Part shown: piece by piece, positions 36,301-43,361 of the stretch
Layout: the number at the start of each line of letters is the position of its first letter
How positions within the stretch are numbered: the stretch's first letter is position 1
NCBI RefSeq assembly: GCF_014651675.1
Contig: NZ_BMXI01000001.1
Span: 499,968-563,967 of the forward strand
Direction of reading: 5' to 3'
Length of the DNA: 64,000 nucleotides
DNA from: Roseibacillus persicicus
GTDB lineage: Bacteria > Verrucomicrobiota > Verrucomicrobiia > Verrucomicrobiales > Akkermansiaceae
Program-made: the position numbers and the translations under genes
The notes under the pieces: model-generated
Seen by the model: only the letters and a program-made list of their open reading frames with translations
Databases searched by the model: none
What the model was told of the DNA's origin: nothing

Positions 36301-38715
36301 ATTGTTATCGTTGTTGGTATCTGCTCCGACGTTGCCACTGATGGTCGCGCTCTGTTCTTCCACGAAATCGTTTCCACTATCGGCCTCGCCGATTTCCAAG
36401 CTTACGGGAATGCGATTGTCGTAGATGCTCGCATTGGCGGTATCGTCACCTGCGTCCGTGGAATCGCCATCGGAAACGGTTACGTAGCCCGTGGGTTGTG
36501 TCTCTACCACCACATAGTCGCCGGCTGCCAATCCCGAGAAAACGTAGTTCCCGCTCGCATCAGTGGTGACAACATAGTCCTGTGCTCCAGCAATGTTCGG
36601 ATTGTCAACGATAGCCCCATCGCTCGGGTCACCATCTCCATTCGGGTCCGTGTAGAGCGTCAGGGAGACCCCGGCCAAATTATCCTCTCCCAAATCATCC
36701 CCATCGGTATCCTCACTTACGTTACCAGTGATCGAGGCATCATCCGCCACCACGAGCCCGAACCCATTGATCCGGATCGCCTGGTCATCACTGACTCCAT
36801 TGGTCGCACCGTTCGCAGCAGTCCACCAAGAATAGATGTTCGGTTTCTCTTTCTCGCCCGCCGCATCATCTCCACCATTCGAGTAATAGATATCCAGTTC
36901 CGTAATGCCGAAATCCGAGGAGACAGTTGTCGTACCCAAGGGGTCAGTCGGCTCGAGGTTTCCTGCTACGTAACTATCATATTCGTAGAACACGGTTCCG
37001 TTGTAAGAGCCAAGCTGAGCACCGGACGCGACCGTCATCTGGACAGGGACATCCCCGTTCCGGCCATAGAACTCGACCCGATCCTGAAAGGAGTTTCCGG
37101 GAAGCTCATACTGAGAAACAGTTCGAAAATCATTGTCAATTCCACTCCCATCGATATCGCCCACTTCCAAGTCGATGATCCGCACAGGCTTTGAGAAGCT
37201 GAAGCGATAGGCCACCCGCTCATCGGATGTCGCTGTTTTGACCCCCATTGTGAGGAATCCCAATCCGTAGGCCCCGTTGGTTTTAGTCTCAAGAAAGGTT
37301 GTATCGGAATCCCAAGGGTCAATGATGCTTCCGTCACCAGGAATATCATCAACCGCAGTCGAGCCTGGCCAAGGAGCGGCTCCACCCGCTGGGTCGAAGG
37401 GGTGGCTTGCCACCGAGTGGGTGTCAGCCGCATCATCTCCGTTTCGGTTGTCTGGATCGACAATTGTCATCGTCACGGTCAGCGTCTGGGCGTTCCCGAA
37501 CGAATCCGTGTAGTCAATATCGTATGTCGCGCTGGTGTCCGTGGCATTCCAGACCGCACCGTCTAGACCGTCAAACCATTGGAAGGTGGGCGCACTGTTG
37601 AAGGTGTAATCAAAGGTTGGTGATGGTACCAGACCGAAGTCCAGCGTCTCGTCGTTCTCCGCTCCCGTGAGGTTGATCACCGGGGAAAAGACTTCACCAC
37701 CCCGCACGTCTTGAATGCCGTTGTCGTCGTTGTCCTGCTGATTATCCGCCGTATCGGTATCAGCCGAAGACGTGCCGTATGCTCCAGGGGGGGTCGCGAT
37801 CTTCACCTTATAGTCGCCAGGAAGAAGATTGTTGAATTCGTAGTTCCCGAAAGAATCAGTCGCCACAACGTAGGCCCTGTCACCGGGTAAGTTGGGATTG
37901 ATTTCGGCGATGTTGTTTGAGTCGAGAAGCTCGACCAGAACTCCTTCTAGTCCGGACTCTCCCCCCTCAAGAATGCCATTGTCGTTTGCGTCGTTCCAAA
38001 CCGTTCCCCCAAGGCTGGACGGCATCATCACTTGCACACTGTCAATGGCGGCCTCCACGATTGAGGCCGTGGTCGTCGTCACCTGAAAGGCAAGCTGGAG
38101 AGTTTCTCCTTCATAGTCGGATAGGTCGAGACTGAGGCGGGAATATTGAGGAAGGCGCACAGTCCCTACGCCTGTCTCCTGAAAAACAACCAAGTTACCG
38201 GCAGTTCTCAGCAGTATGACTTGAAACAGATCGGTCGCTGCTGCCGCATTACTATGGGAGAAGTAATAGTGCATCTCCAACCGTGCATCGGCTGTGGCAC
38301 TACTTGGAACGGTAAACGCTGGTGAAATCGTGAACGTCGATCCGGTATCAACGTCATCCCCTCCGTCGGTGCCACCTGCCAAGCCCGTCACGAGCGCTCC
38401 TGTCCCATCCCAAGTGCGTGAGAGCTGGTGGTTGTCAGTTGCCGCCGGCGTTCCAATCGCGAAGTTTCCGTCCACGGCTCCACCTCCAAATGTCCAAGCA
38501 TTGCTGCCGGTTGTATTTTCGAAGTCTGCTTCGAATACGATCTGAGCCTGAGCCGCGCCCAAACCGAACAAAACGAATACCAATAATGCTAACGCGTTAT
38601 TTTTCTTTCGTTGAATAGAACGGAGGTTTTTTTGCTTTAGCTCGTCATTGTATCGAGCTGATTTCGTAAACTGAGTCTGAACGAAGCGGGGAAAAGAGAA
38701 AGGGGTGCTCTTCAT
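30376..38715 (-). CDS. Giant repeat-rich surface protein with SdrD B/Cna B-like domains
   Basis: The 2779-residue product has an unusually long basic N-region (about 40 residues) before the hydrophobic core ALALLVFVLFGLG and the cleavage site AQA. Residues 58-233 resemble a jelly-roll lectin-like domain. Residues 234-358 are a canonical SdrD B domain (GGTVWNDANDNGILEGGESG, LEGVLVELLDSNN). Residues 359-658 are a separate beta-rich module. Residues 659-2259 are 13 tandem domains of 122-130 residues. The remaining 520 residues include a Trp/Tyr-rich beta domain (VTYTLEGADTLATPTVWTEI) and a C-terminal region of unknown type. The protein is very rich in Asp and probably binds calcium. There is no LPXTG or PEP-CTERM anchor. 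Such proteins usually work as adhesins or stalks; that role is an inference. Confidence 0.9.
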   Translation of the reverse strand: MKSTPFSFPRFVQTQFTKSARYNDELKQKNLRSIQRKKNNALALLVFVLFGLGAAQAQIVFEADFENTTGSNAWTFGGGAVDGNFAIGTPAATDNHQLSRTWDGTGALVTGLAGGTDGGDDVDTGSTFTISPAFTVPSSATADARLEMHYYFSHSNAAAATDLFQVILLRTAGNLVVFQETGVGTVRLPQYSRLSLDLSDYEGETLQLAFQVTTTTASIVEAAIDSVQVMMPSSLGGTVWNDANDNGILEGGESGLEGVLVELLDSNNIAEINPNLPGDRAYVVATDSFGNYEFNNLLPGDYKVKIATPPGAYGTSSADTDTADNQQDNDDNGIQDVRGGEVFSPVINLTGAENDETLDFGLVPSPTFDYTFNSAPTFQWFDGLDGAVWNATDTSATYDIDYTDSFGNAQTLTVTMTIVDPDNRNGDDAADTHSVASHPFDPAGGAAPWPGSTAVDDIPGDGSIIDPWDSDTTFLETKTNGAYGLGFLTMGVKTATSDERVAYRFSFSKPVRIIDLEVGDIDGSGIDNDFRTVSQYELPGNSFQDRVEFYGRNGDVPVQMTVASGAQLGSYNGTVFYEYDSYVAGNLEPTDPLGTTTVSSDFGITELDIYYSNGGDDAAGEKEKPNIYSWWTAANGATNGVSDDQAIRINGFGLVVADDASITGNVSEDTDGDDLGEDNLAGVSLTLYTDPNGDGDPSDGAIVDNPNIAGAQDYVVTTDASGNYVFSGLAAGDYVVVETQPTGYVTVSDGDSTDAGDDTANASIYDNRIPVSLEIGEADSGNDFVEEQSATISGNVGADTNNDNNAEVGIEGVTLTLVDGTGDPIDGDPDAPGVQTVTAVTNGDGDYIFEDVPAGTYAVAQTQPSGYLTVSDGDATLPGDDAANTDTFDNSIPVTVAAGETDDGNNFIEEQPGTISGTVTADTNNDDVGETNLEGVVITLTNAAGEPIDSDPVAAGVQPITATTDANGVYTFTNLPPGDYGVSEAQPTGYINVLDGDSTTPGDDAANADILDDFIPVSISANETDDGNDFVEEAPATISGSILADTNNDDAGDVSINVVTIELFTDPNGDGDPVDGALVATQVTSDGTYGFTGLSAGAYVVVETQPNGYVTVTDEDSVTDTGVTADASNASAIDNQIPVTVDAGETDSGNDFVEELPATISGSIFADTDNDDDGDVAIDVVTVELFTDPNGDGDPADGALVATQVTTDGTYSFTGLSAGSYVVVETQPGGYLTVSDGDSVADTGATADASNVSLTDNQIPVTVDAGETDSGNDFIEEQPGIISGTVTADTNNDDVGETNLEGVVITLTNAAGEPIDGDPVAVGVQLITATTDANGIYTFTDVPPGDYGVLQTQPSGYLDVLDGDSTTPSDDAANTDALDNFIPVSVTAGETDSGNDFIEEQPGIISGTVTADTNNDDVGETNLEGVVITLTNAAGEPIDGDPVAAGVQPVTATTDANGVYSFTNLAPGDYGVSEGQPSGYISVLDGDSTTPGDDAANADTLDDFIPVSISANETDDGNDFVEELPAIISGSIFADTDNDDDGDIAIDVVTVELFSDPNGDGDPADGVLVATQVTTDGTYSFTGLPAGSYVVVETQPGGYLTVSDGDSVADTGVTADASNASLTDNQIPVTVDAGETDSGNDFIEEQPGIISGTVTADTNNDDVGETNLEGVVITLTNAAGEPIDGDPVAAGVQPVTATTDANGVYSFTNLPPGDYGVSEGQPSGYISVLDGDSTTPGDDAANADILDDFIPVSISANETDDGNDFVEELPAIISGSIFADTDNDDNGDIAIDVVTVELFSDPNGDGDPADGALVATQVTTDGTYSFTGLPAGSYVVVETQPGGYLTVSDGDSVADTGATADATNASVTDNQIPVTVDAGETDSGNDFIEEQPGIISGTVTVDTDNDNIGDTDLEGVVVTLTNAAGEPIDGDPVAAGVQPITATTDANGVYSFTNLAPGDYGVSEGQPSGYINVLDGDSTTPGDDAANADILDDFIPVSISANETDDGNDFVEELPAIISGSIFADTDNDDNGDIAIDVVTIELFSDPNGDGDPADGVLVATQVTTDGTYSFTGLPAGSYVVVETQPGGYLTVSDGDSVADTGATADASNASLTDNQIPVTVDAGETDSGNDFIEEQPGVISGTVTVDTDNDNIGDTDLEGVVVTLTNAAGEPIDEDPVTAGVQPITATTDANGVYTFTDVPPGDYGVLQTQPSGYLDVLDGDSTIPGDDDANADTLDDFIPVSVVANETDDGNDFVEYLDSPDSFTEFQTTYAPVLGSENEPGDNPDGDYYPNALEYAFYQSPGSGAAGEGEFCLLKDPATGAVSVTFFRRRGGLSDVTYTLEGADTLATPTVWTEITSIAPVTNTTDPDVPNDAEKVTYSNLQTATELTNGAERGVIRMAVEVSGQTYYTEVFGWQCVGYNDYQCATFSNPFKEKPVFSGTFPASGTLGLGTDANGNLTLDVSDSANGADISSLIDGSGTHYLQITGGLLEGHRFDILSGGVNQLTLINDPDLFERTIDSLNTLARMPADSEFYSASYQIIRYQTVDEQYDRLNTFAGEEDTQPGDFTRVLFYDARSSAPGFAVLGLIGTSTADSKWVFTNDLGGQNNQGGMRLEPGAGTWVHPKSSGDAVTPAATPVEMFSYGVVADYDQALLLNEGYNLVGALWPLDQSVAGTNGLNIRVEAPADFTGSIDPTRSTEWMFWNGDLVVDEQSVSTYSEGYDNYMLLDGGGMQQWVDINDFTLQDLDELLILESHRAAFLKLVDGESKQSHIVPQPNF
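31939..36741 (-). repeat. Array of 13 tandem SdrD B-like domain repeats
   Basis: In protein order the units R1 to R13 occupy 36352-36741, 35983-36351, 35614-35982, 35248-35613, 34882-35247, 34513-34881, 34144-34512, 33778-34143, 33409-33777, 33043-33408, 32674-33042, 32308-32673 and 31939-32307. Two classes occur. Class A is 369 bases (ISGTVTADTNNDDVGETN core): R3, R6, R7, R9, R11, R13. Class B is 366 bases (ISGSIFADTDNDDDGD core): R4, R5, R8, R10, R12. R1 and R2 are divergent. Unit lengths are exact at the codon level, so the array grew by in-frame duplication. Confidence 0.93.
32308..34512 (-). repeat. Three head-to-tail 735-base A-B higher-order units
   Basis: R7-R8 (33778-34512), R9-R10 (33043-33777) and R11-R12 (32308-33042) are each exactly 735 bases and nearly identical at the protein level, differing by a few substitutions per unit. 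Open frames on the opposite strand also recur at 735-base spacing, which shows high DNA identity. This is the youngest part of the array. Confidence 0.92.
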
Positions 38716-39475
38716 GTGTTAGGGGTGTATTGGGGTGATGGAACGCTGACCAACATTCGGCTCGAAAACCGAACTAAATCACCTTGAAGATAAACACTTC
38801 TCAAATATTTTTACAACAATTAAATATCTATAAAAACAATACCCTAATTTTAATAATGCATAATGCAACATCTTACTACCTTCATCTTAAAAATTATAAA
38901 ATCAGACTGTTTTTAGACTGTTCCACGATAGTTCTCTCTGGAAACTAGACCAGTAGCTCTGGCGCTACCTCACGGCGAAATCGAACCCTGTAAACACAAC
39001 GAAGTTTTGCAAAAATGCAACTGCCACCGTGGTTCAAGCGCCATTAAGAAACACCTTAGATCAGTCTAGAAAGCTAGACTTACGGGAGGACCTGCACCTT
39101 GGAGGCCCAGCAATGGCTACGCTGCAGGGAGCTTCGCGATCGAGCCATCTTCGTAACGATGCCAGATAGCGAACCGTTGTCCAAATCGCTCTTTTCATGA
39201 CCCGGTTGATAAAGTTTTCCCATGGAACGAACTTTGCGCCATCCTGTTTTTTTTCGGGTCGTCAGTCGTGTCGTTTCCTTGCCTCCATACTTATCAGGTA
39301 TCCTATCTTCACCTTTGATTCTTTCGTCAAATAAGGGCCTCAGAGGGGTGACGCTTTGGTCTTCAGCAAGGCGTTTACTCCCCAAAAGGGAACAGTTCTT
39401 TTTTCGAAAAGACACTTGTTTGCTTGAGCATGAAAACTTGAAGTGAAACAGAGAGGATTGCGCGCCGCCAACATC
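38716..39475. other. AT-rich gene-free region upstream of the giant repeat gene
   Basis: About 760 bases separate the divergent starts of the giant gene and the acetylesterase-like gene. Positions 38790-38930 are strongly AT-rich, with direct repeats (taatgca twice near 38866; agactgtt twice near 38914), and probably hold the giant gene's promoter. A perfect hairpin AGTCTAG-AAAG-CTAGACT occupies 39063-39080. The open frames here look non-coding. The long regulatory space fits a tightly controlled surface gene (inference). Confidence 0.6.
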
Positions 39476-40768
39476 ATGATTCTCCCTGCCTGCCTTCGAC
39501 ATCCCGCCCTTTTTATCGCTCTAGCCTTGAGTTTTTCTACCTCAGGACACAGCGAAACCGCGACGAAACCTCTCCGCGTTTATATCCTGGCAGGGCAATC
39601 CAATATGGTCGGAAGCGGCGCACTTTCGACTCTGGATGCCATCGGGGATGACCCCGCAACCGCTCCCCTGTTAGAACGAATGCTCAACGCGGAAGGTAAG
39701 CCACGCACTTGTGAGCAGGTGTGGATTTCTTCCCTCAATGGCAAGTATCGCACTGCGGGGGGCGAAGGATTCGGAAAGCTCTCTCCCGGCTATGGCCTGC
39801 GGAAAGAAGACCCTACCCTGCCAGGCGACTGCATCGGCCCCGAATACACCTTTGGCCTGACTATGGATGAACACTACGACGGCCCCACTCTCCTCATCAA
39901 AACCGCGTGGGGAGGGAAAAGCCTCCACCTCGACTACCGCCCGCCGAGCGCAGGCCCCTATGTTCTCCCCGATGAGAAAAGAGAGAAGCTGGTCGCCAAT
40001 GGCAAGCTCGAGAAAGTCTTGGCGGACAACGCGGAATACTCCGGAAAATATTACGGGCTGATGATGAACCACGTTCGCAAGGTTCTCAGCGACATCCCGC
40101 GAGTCTATCCTGATTACGATGAAGCCGCGGGATACGAACTCGCAGGCTTTGTTTGGTTTCAAGGATGGAATGACTACGTGGCCCTGGCGGACTACCCCCT
40201 CAGCAACGGGGATGAGCAATACGCCCCTTATGGTGAGCTTCTCGCGCACTTCATTCGGGATGTTAGAAAAGATCTCGAAGCTCCGGAGCTGCCCTTCGTT
40301 ATCGGGGTCATGGGCACCAATGGGAACCACACTCCCGGGCTATTCAATGAAGGGGGCCAGTCTCAACTCCGTATGGAACGCTTCCGCAAGGCCATGGCCG
40401 CGCCGTCTCTGCTCCCAGAGTTCGAGGGAATTGTCATCGCCGTCCCCACCGCCCCTTTCTGGGACGATGAAATCGCCGCTCTCGGGATGAAACAGCTCGA
40501 AATCAAGCGCATGAGATCCCTCATCGACAAGAAGTCGCCCCAAGGACCGAACGCCGATGGGAGCATGAGCCAGGAGGAAAAGAAAAAGTTTCTCGAAGAC
40601 TTCACCGCCGAGACCTTTTCTCCGGAAGAACTCGCCCTCAAGGCACGCGCCACCGCAGCAGGAGGGTTCGTTCACTACTATGGTAGCGCCAAGTTCTATG
40701 CGCAGGCAGGAGAGGCCTTTGCACGAGCACTGCTCCAGGCAAACGAACAACAAGAAGAATCTAAATAG
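39476..40768 (+). CDS. Exported sialate O-acetylesterase-like (SASA/CE6-type) esterase
   Basis: The start at 39476 gives 430 residues and a signal peptide (MILPACLRHPALFIALALSF); a GTG at 39443 would add 11 residues. The SGNH-type serine hydrolase block I is VYILAGQSNMVGSG, whose Ser is the nucleophile. GFVWFQGWNDYV carries the conserved QG-x-x-D element. A late GGFVHYYGSAKFYAQAGEAF supplies the His-containing C-terminal block. This matches the sialic-acid O-acetylesterase / carbohydrate esterase family 6 domain (PF03629-like), which removes acetyl groups from polysaccharides such as xylan. It is convergent with the LysR regulator. Confidence 0.87.
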   Translation: MILPACLRHPALFIALALSFSTSGHSETATKPLRVYILAGQSNMVGSGALSTLDAIGDDPATAPLLERMLNAEGKPRTCEQVWISSLNGKYRTAGGEGFGKLSPGYGLRKEDPTLPGDCIGPEYTFGLTMDEHYDGPTLLIKTAWGGKSLHLDYRPPSAGPYVLPDEKREKLVANGKLEKVLADNAEYSGKYYGLMMNHVRKVLSDIPRVYPDYDEAAGYELAGFVWFQGWNDYVALADYPLSNGDEQYAPYGELLAHFIRDVRKDLEAPELPFVIGVMGTNGNHTPGLFNEGGQSQLRMERFRKAMAAPSLLPEFEGIVIAVPTAPFWDDEIAALGMKQLEIKRMRSLIDKKSPQGPNADGSMSQEEKKKFLEDFTAETFSPEELALKARATAAGGFVHYYGSAKFYAQAGEAFARALLQANEQQEESK

Positions 40769-40810
40769 CTCGAACGCTTTCAATCTCTCCCTCTGAAAGG
40801 GACGATTCTG

Positions 40811-41701
40811 TTAGAGAACCAGCGGCGGCATTTTTCGGCGAACAAGCGCCATGATTTGGGCCAGTTCAGCATCGTGTTTGCTGTTCTTGTGACGGGCAAA
40901 GTGAAGCTGATTGACCAAGGGCTGATAGCCTTCCCAGAGAACCGTCACCTCGGGCACTTGCCGGCAAAGAAAATCCGGGATGATGGCCAGTCCGGGTGCA
41001 CGCGACAGGTTGCGCAGGATGGAGTGAAAGTTCGGCACGATGTAGTTGGGCCGAAAGCCGGGGGACTGCCGGAAATTTTGCTTCCAGAAGCGCAGCATGT
41101 GGTCGTTGTCACCCGCGATTCCATACCAAGGCTGCTCCTGGAGCCACTCCCGCAGACCATCGGGAGCCGCTGGGTCAAACCCGCTCACGTCCAAACCCTT
41201 CCCCGCCGCAAGGACGATCGTTTCCTGCGAAAAGCGCTCGTAGCGCACCCCACCCAATTCCGGACTTTGCGGTGTCACCACCAGGTCGGTCACCTGGTTT
41301 TCCAGCTTCTTGAGCAATTGCCGGTATTCGCCAAACTCCAGAATCAAGTTGAAGGGCAGCTCGGGAACGGCTTCTTCCAGGCTGAGCTGAAAGGTCTCGA
41401 AGCACATTCCCAAGGTGATGGTGGGTCTATCCTCGAAGGTGCTGCGCTGGCTTTTGACTTCGATTTCTTCCAGTCGGGAAATCGGGTCCACAATGGCGTT
41501 ATAGAGCTGCTTCCCCCGCTCGGTCGGCACGAGTTGCCGGGGCCGACGCTCGAAGAGCTTGTAGCCCACATGGTTTTCCAAAGAGCTCAGGTGCAGGCTC
41601 ACCCCGGGTTGCGAGACCAAGAGGTGTTCTGCAGCGGCGGTCATGCTGCCCCGCTCGTAAATCGCCTTGAAGGTGCGGAACCACTCCAGATTAACCATCA
41701 T
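40811..41701 (-). CDS. LysR-family transcriptional regulator
   Basis: The 296-residue regulator is of normal family length. The N-terminal winged helix-turn-helix is WFRTFKAIYERGSMTAAAEH followed by LLVSQPGVSLHLSSLENHVG and YKLFERRPRQLVPTERGK. A co-inducer binding domain occupies about 90-296 (PTITLGMCFETFQLSLEEAV). It is divergent from the short-chain dehydrogenase gene with 125 bases between, the classical LysR arrangement, so that gene is its likely target. A perfect 7-base inverted repeat overlaps its own start codon. The last stop codon lies inside a TGTTAGA heptamer (minus-strand TCTAACA). Confidence 0.93.
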   Translation of the reverse strand: MMVNLEWFRTFKAIYERGSMTAAAEHLLVSQPGVSLHLSSLENHVGYKLFERRPRQLVPTERGKQLYNAIVDPISRLEEIEVKSQRSTFEDRPTITLGMCFETFQLSLEEAVPELPFNLILEFGEYRQLLKKLENQVTDLVVTPQSPELGGVRYERFSQETIVLAAGKGLDVSGFDPAAPDGLREWLQEQPWYGIAGDNDHMLRFWKQNFRQSPGFRPNYIVPNFHSILRNLSRAPGLAIIPDFLCRQVPEVTVLWEGYQPLVNQLHFARHKNSKHDAELAQIMALVRRKMPPLVL

Positions 41702-41723
41702 AATTATAATCCGTCGTTATGAT
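41697..41723. promoter_or_regulatory. Candidate LysR-type operator overlapping the regulator's start codon
   Basis: ATCATAA (41697-41703) and TTATGAT (41717-41723) are perfect inverted 7-base arms around a 13-base AT-rich spacer. The regulator ATG begins at 41701, inside the left arm. Position and dyad symmetry fit autorepression together with control of the divergent SDR gene at 41827. Confidence 0.6.
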
Positions 41724-41826
41724 TTGCATCATTTGAGTAATCACTCCTTCTTCCCTATGGTCAAGCCCTCAACCGCTCGCGCTTTTGGAATCGCGGGCAA
41801 AAAAACAGAACCTCACAACAAGTATT

Positions 41827-42615
41827 ATGAATCTAGAACTGAATGGAAAAACCGCCCTCGTCACCGCTTCCTCTGGTGGAATCGGACTCGAAATCGCCCG
41901 CTCCCTCGCCGCCGAAGGCGCCCGCGTGATCGTCAACGGACGCAGCGCAAAGCGGGTGAATGAAGGCATTGCCGACATCCAATCTCAATTGCCCGACGCC
42001 GACCTGCAAGGCTTGGTCGCCGACAACTCCACGCTGGAGGGCTGCGAGAAAACCCTGAGCGAGGTCCCGACCGTCGACATCTTGGTCAACAACCTCGGCA
42101 TCTACGAAGCGGTCGGCTTTTTCGACGAAACCGATGAGGACTGGCAGCGCCTGTTCGAGACCAACATCATGAGCGGGGTCCGGCTGGCCCGGCACTACTT
42201 GAAGGGGATGCTCGAGCGCAAAGAAGGCCGCGTCATCTTTATCTCCAGCGAATCCGGCATCACCCCGGCTCCAGAGATGGCCCACTACAGCGCGACCAAG
42301 ACCATGCAGCTGGGCATCTCGCGCGCTTTGGCCGAGATGACCAAAGGCACCCAAGTGACCGTCAACAGCGTCCTCCCCGGGCCGACTCTGACCGAGGGCG
42401 TCAGCAAGTTCATTGCCGACGTCTTTCCCGACCTGCCCCAAGAGGAAGCCGAGACACGCTTTGTGAAGGAGAACCGGCCTTCCTCCCTCATCGAGCGCCT
42501 CATCAAGCCCGAGGAAATCGGCGACATCGTCGCCTTCGTCAGTAGCGCCCGGGCCTCGGTCATCAACGGAAGCAACATCAAGGCCGAAGGAGGAATGGTG
42601 GGCACCGCCTTCTAA
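41827..42615 (+). CDS. Short-chain dehydrogenase/reductase
   Basis: The 262-residue product starts at the ATG at 41827, which places the cofactor motif where expected ([12 protein letters not shown], residues 13-24). It is a classical SDR: NNLG near residue 88, structural Asn113, Ser141 (FISSESG), Tyr154 and Lys158 (HYSATK) complete the catalytic tetrad. The C-terminal [14 protein letters not shown] and [10 protein letters not shown] are typical. The small-residue pattern suggests NADP(H) or NAD(H) use, but the substrate is unknown. Its divergent LysR neighbour is the likely regulator. The stop codon lies inside TCTAACA, and a strong hairpin follows. Confidence 0.92.
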   Translation: MNLELNGKTALVTASSGGIGLEIARSLAAEGARVIVNGRSAKRVNEGIADIQSQLPDADLQGLVADNSTLEGCEKTLSEVPTVDILVNNLGIYEAVGFFDETDEDWQRLFETNIMSGVRLARHYLKGMLERKEGRVIFISSESGITPAPEMAHYSATKTMQLGISRALAEMTKGTQVTVNSVLPGPTLTEGVSKFIADVFPDLPQEEAETRFVKENRPSSLIERLIKPEEIGDIVAFVSSARASVINGSNIKAEGGMVGTAF

Positions 42616-42630
42616 CAATCCCAGCTCATT

Positions 42631-42660
42631 CCGCCGCAGACCCATTCGGTTCTGCGGCGG
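42631..42660 (+). terminator. Hairpin terminator candidate after the SDR gene
   Basis: CCGCCGCAGA (42631-42640) and TCTGCGGCGG (42651-42660) form a perfect GC-rich 10-bp stem with a 10-base loop, 16 bases after the SDR stop. No U-run follows, so it may be a weak or factor-assisted terminator, or protect the 3' end. Confidence 0.5.
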
Positions 42661-42701
42661 AGAAACATTGGCTTGGCGTCCTCTTCCTGCGATAAGCAGC
42701 C

Positions 42702-43190
42702 ATGCCCATTCGACCCAGCTATTGGCCGGAACGCGGACAGCCCGAGCGCACCGAACCTTTCACTTGGATTGTAGAAGGAGTCATCGCCGCCTCCTGGTGG
42801 CCGGACCCCTACGTTTTCGACATTTTCGAAGAAAAGCGCATCAAGGCCGTGGTCAATGTCTGCGAATTCGACAATCGGAAAGACGTCCCCAAGCGCTTCG
42901 ACTACCACTTCATTCACGTGCCGGATTTTGGCGTGCCCACCGAGCAACAGATCGACCGTTTTCTGGACATCATGGACCAGCACCATGCCGCCAAGGAACC
43001 CGTGGTGGTGCATTGCGTGGCGGGGTGCGGACGGACGGGTCAGTTCATCATCGCCTGGTGCGCCAAGGTCGGCTTCATCCCCAAGGGCACGGACCCCGTC
43101 CAATGGATTCGCGCCCGCCGCAAGTGTTGCTTGGAAACCGGAGCCCAGATCGAGTGCGCGAAGCGATTGACGAAAAAGTTTCGTGGGTAG
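42702..43190 (+). CDS. Dual-specificity/tyrosine-type protein phosphatase
   Basis: The 162-residue cytoplasmic protein has the cysteine-phosphatase signature HCVAGCGRTGQF: Cys105 nucleophile, Arg111 in the C-x5-R loop, and Thr112. The general-acid loop is HVPDFGVPT, with Asp75 the likely acid. Length matches a compact single-domain dual-specificity phosphatase. It has no signal peptide and no membrane segment, so it acts on cytoplasmic phosphoproteins or possibly phosphoinositide-like or nucleotide substrates (inference). It lies 171 bases upstream of the LysM/L,D-transpeptidase gene. Confidence 0.9.
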   Translation: MPIRPSYWPERGQPERTEPFTWIVEGVIAASWWPDPYVFDIFEEKRIKAVVNVCEFDNRKDVPKRFDYHFIHVPDFGVPTEQQIDRFLDIMDQHHAAKEPVVVHCVAGCGRTGQFIIAWCAKVGFIPKGTDPVQWIRARRKCCLETGAQIECAKRLTKKFRG

Positions 43191-43361
43191 CGCGCCAACA
43201 GTGTGTCGAGAGGCTGTCCAATTTTCCCCAAAAGTCTCAGCAAGCCGCACATTGCCCCTTGCCAGCGCGCGAAAACAGCACGAGATTTCGCTAGACCAGC
43301 GAGCTACCTTTTCTGGCACTTTTTTTGATGAAAAGGAGCTCGCGACGCGTCCCACTTGCAC

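Noticed and set aside
31939-36741. Tandem repeats resembling a CRISPR or satellite array
   Set aside because: Units are 366-390 bases, in frame, and encode SdrD B-like domains; there are no short repeats with unique spacers.
38940-39000. tRNA-like segment with CGAACCC near a small hairpin
   Set aside because: No consistent acceptor stem, D arm or anticodon arm can be drawn.
39061-39502. Short open frames (45, 140 and 18 codons) in the AT-rich island
   Set aside because: The 45- and 140-codon frames overlap each other in different frames and show no domain. The 18-codon frame has a good GGAGG site and is kept only as part of a finding.
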